Source: CAYUNT01 sp964446285 (GTDB lineage: Bacteria; Sumerlaeota; Sumerlaeia; SLMS01; CAYUNT01). From it: 18,111 nt of DNA. Of this stretch, positions 16,120-18,111 are shown in pieces. Within the stretch, counting starts at the first letter, position 1. The number at the start of each line of letters is the position of its first letter. The notes beneath the pieces are model-generated. The model saw only the letters and a list, made by a program, of their open reading frames with translations. It searched no databases and was not told the DNA's origin. Where the stretch lies: positions 1 to 18,111 of the forward strand of contig CAYUNT010000084.1 in the NCBI GenBank assembly GCA_964446285.1. The letters run 5' to 3'. Made by a program: the position numbers and the translations under genes.

Positions 16120-16281
16120 GCGCAAAATGGGACCTATGGGACGAATGGGACCTATGAGACCTACGGGACCTGCGCGACATATAGGATGTATGGGGCCGGG
16201 AGTCTTTTGAAGCCTTTGAGGAATATATGGCGTGCCTTGGAAGGCAGATGTCCCATAGGTCTCCTAGGTCCCATTTTTCGC
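16120..16281. repeat. 9-bp tandem repeat (five units) with an inverted partial copy
   Basis: Five 9-base units, consensus TGGGACCTA, occupy 16128-16172 (TGGGACCTA, TGGGACGAA, TGGGACCTA, TGAGACCTA, CGGGACCTG). A complementary block at 16250-16281 reads TCCCATAGG, TCTCCTAGG, TCCCAT and ends TTTTCGC. The left flank GCGCAAAA (16120-16127) matches the complement of that right end except one base. The pair can fold into a large hairpin with a ~77-base centre, and the right arm ends in a T run, so it could work as a terminator. The remainder of 16100-16440 shows no gene. Confidence 0.8.
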
Positions 16282-16440
16282 ATTCTTGTGGCGGAATACC
16301 TGTTTTGCCGCGCCCCGGACTTGACGCGATACGCGGCAGCGTGGAACGTCTGTATCCCGCCGGAGCGCGCCGCTAGCGGCCGATTGGAAAGCCAATCGCG
16401 GCGGCTCAAGCGGCGAAAAGCATGAGGGAGAAAAGTCGCA

Positions 16441-18111
16441 ATGACAGACGATTCGGAGTCAGAGTCCAAAGGTTCCTCGAAAGGCGCCTCCAAAGAGGCC
16501 TCCAAAAGCGCCTCGAAGGACGCGCCCGCTGGTTCATTGGGGACGGTGGGAGTGGTGGAGGCGGTGCCGGTTGCAAAGGCAGTGAATGGGGCGCAAGCGG
16601 CGCAGGGGGCGGAAAAAACCCTGGAGGGCAAGCCGCAACAGAAATCCGCGCGCTCGCTTCTTTTTCTTTTGCGGTGGTATCTTGCGTTTTTTCGCGGAGA
16701 TGAACGCCGCGTCGCTCTTGGCATTGTTCTCAGCCTTCTCCAATCCGTGGCGCTCATTCCCATCCCGTTGTTTTTCCGAAAAATCATCGACAGGGACCTT
16801 CCCGCGCGCGACCTGCGCGGCCTGATGTTCTCGGGCGGGGCGGCTGTTGTGCTGTATTTCCTGCACGCTATTTTCGCGCATAACGGACGCGCCTGCACAC
16901 TGCTGGCCACCAAGCGCGTTACGGAAATGCTGCGCGGGCGGCTTTGCATGCAACTCCAGCAGATGAGCCTGCGCTTTTACGACCGCGAGCGCGCAAGCGA
17001 ACTTCATTCGCGCGTCGTCCTCGACACGGAAAACATCGACATCATGGGCAACGCGGTCATCATCAACGGCTTTGTGCCCGCGATCACCTTCGCTTTCGCA
17101 TCTGCGGTTCTGGCGTGGTTGAATCCGCTTCTTTTCATAGTGGCGCTTGCGTTTTTGCCCGCCTACTGGCTGGCGCACCGCCGCCTCAATCCGCGCCTTC
17201 ACGAGGTCCATCGCACATTCCGCAAGGAAATGGAGGCGATGTCGAGCCAGATGAACGACCTCCTGCAAACGATCCGCCTTGTGAAGACGTTCGCCCGCGA
17301 GGAACACGAACAGGAACGCGCCGAGGACCGTTTCCGCACAGTGACGCGCGGCGCGCTCGATATGACGATTTACGGCTCGTATTATCAGCAGTTCATGGAA
17401 TTTTTATCGAATCTGGCCATCGCGGCGCTGTATGTGGCGGGCGGAATGTTCATTATCCAAAAGAAAATGACGATCGGCGATCTGGTGGCCTTTACGGGCA
17501 TGATGGGATTTTTACTCGGGCCACTTAACACATTTCTCGGGATGCTGGCGCAGGTGTATCGCGGGCTGGCGGCGCTCGGGCCGGTCCACACGCTGATGAC
17601 CAATAACGAGCCGGTCGAGCAATGCGAAGGCAAGGCAGTCGTGCGCGATCTGACGGGGCGCATTGTGTTCGAGAACGTGACATTCAGTTACGAAGGCACG
17701 GGCCGCCACGCGCTGCGCGAGGTCAGCACGGAAGTCCGCCCGGGCGAAACAGTCGCGCTTGTCGGCGAAAGCGGCGCGGGGAAATCCACATTCGCGAGCC
17801 TGATCCTCGGGTTTTATTTTCCGGACACGGGGCGTGTGCTGCTCGACGGGCAGGACACGCGCGCGCTGAATTTGCGGACGTTGCGTGAGAAAATCGGCGT
17901 CGTATCGCAGGAAAACGTCCTGCTCAATACATCGATCCGCGCCAATTTGCTCTATGGGCGCATGAACGCCACCGAGGCGGAGATGATCGAGGCGGCGCGG
18001 CGCGCGAATGCGCTTGATTTCATCGAACGAACGGCGGGCGGGTTTGATGCAGTGGTGGGCGGCCGAGGCGTGCGGCGGTCGGGCGGGCAAAGGCAGCGGC
18101 TGGCGATCGCG
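16441..18111 (+). CDS. ABC exporter, MsbA/lipid-A or multidrug type, truncated by the window end
   Basis: The frame is open from ATG 16441 to the last base, so 557 residues are visible and the 3' end is missing. The first ~70 residues are Ser/Lys/Ala-rich, with a repeated SK-GAS-KEAS-KSAS-K pattern and no predicted structure. The membrane domain (about 72-375) has five to six helices, with a conserved-looking QQMSLRFYDRERASELHSR (173-191) coupling region. The nucleotide-binding domain starts near 405 and holds Walker A GESGAGKS (442-449) and a Q-loop VSQENVLL (488-495). The signature RSGGQRQRLAIA (546-557) stands where LSGGQ is usual. Members of this class are inner-membrane flippases or exporters of lipids, peptides or drugs; the substrate is unknown. 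It is a half-transporter, so it should work as a dimer. A GAGGGAG at 16427-16433 is 7 bases before the start. Confidence 0.9.
   Translation, partial: MTDDSESESKGSSKGASKEASKSASKDAPAGSLGTVGVVEAVPVAKAVNGAQAAQGAEKTLEGKPQQKSARSLLFLLRWYLAFFRGDERRVALGIVLSLLQSVALIPIPLFFRKIIDRDLPARDLRGLMFSGGAAVVLYFLHAIFAHNGRACTLLATKRVTEMLRGRLCMQLQQMSLRFYDRERASELHSRVVLDTENIDIMGNAVIINGFVPAITFAFASAVLAWLNPLLFIVALAFLPAYWLAHRRLNPRLHEVHRTFRKEMEAMSSQMNDLLQTIRLVKTFAREEHEQERAEDRFRTVTRGALDMTIYGSYYQQFMEFLSNLAIAALYVAGGMFIIQKKMTIGDLVAFTGMMGFLLGPLNTFLGMLAQVYRGLAALGPVHTLMTNNEPVEQCEGKAVVRDLTGRIVFENVTFSYEGTGRHALREVSTEVRPGETVALVGESGAGKSTFASLILGFYFPDTGRVLLDGQDTRALNLRTLREKIGVVSQENVLLNTSIRANLLYGRMNATEAEMIEAARRANALDFIERTAGGFDAVVGGRGVRRSGGQRQRLAIA

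Noticed and set aside
16128..16172. CRISPR array
   Set aside because: Units are 9 bases, directly adjacent, without spacers, and no cas genes are near.

Overview
This is an 18.1 kb stretch of a GC-rich bacterial chromosome. A lipobox-bearing TPR protein, a secreted protease and an MsbA-type ABC exporter suggest a double-membraned, probably uncultivated bacterium. The lineage cannot be fixed from the sequence. No rRNA, tRNA or CRISPR array was found.

Left part (1-5341), housekeeping. It holds the 3' end of a polytopic membrane protein, ruvB (Holliday junction motor), a TPR lipoprotein overlapping ruvB, and an ECF-type sigma factor. Convergent to these is a phosphoglucomutase/phosphomannomutase, preceded by a possible tiny coupled ORF and a strong terminator.

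Middle-left (5663-8632). One secreted S8 (subtilisin-like) peptidase on the minus strand has its catalytic blocks in the order Ser, Asp, His, oxyanion Asn, instead of the usual Asp, His, Asn, Ser. The Ser block sits between the prodomain and the Asp block, as in a circular permutation. This is the most unusual item in the window. Its upstream region carries two inverted repeats.

Middle (8633-11576), decayed mobile DNA. Three minus-strand phage-like genes run MuF-type head protein with a C-terminal HEAAH metallopeptidase domain, then a 65-residue acidic protein, then a tail/baseplate-like protein. The MuF gene carries an in-frame TAA that cuts off the segment likely to hold the third zinc ligand. 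Its 5' end abuts a 5'-truncated ISKra4-type transposase.

Right-middle (11734-16099). A ROK-family sugar kinase-like gene is followed by an AAA ATPase and a TOPRIM/DUF4276-like protein that overlap by ATGA. This pair looks like a two-gene anti-phage module and is more AT-rich than its surroundings. The second gene also overlaps by ATGA with a secreted TIM-barrel glycoside-hydrolase-like protein.

Right end (16100-18111). A 9-bp tandem repeat (five units) with a matching inverted block downstream precedes an ABC exporter gene that runs off the window. The exporter has an unusual Ser/Lys-rich N-terminus.
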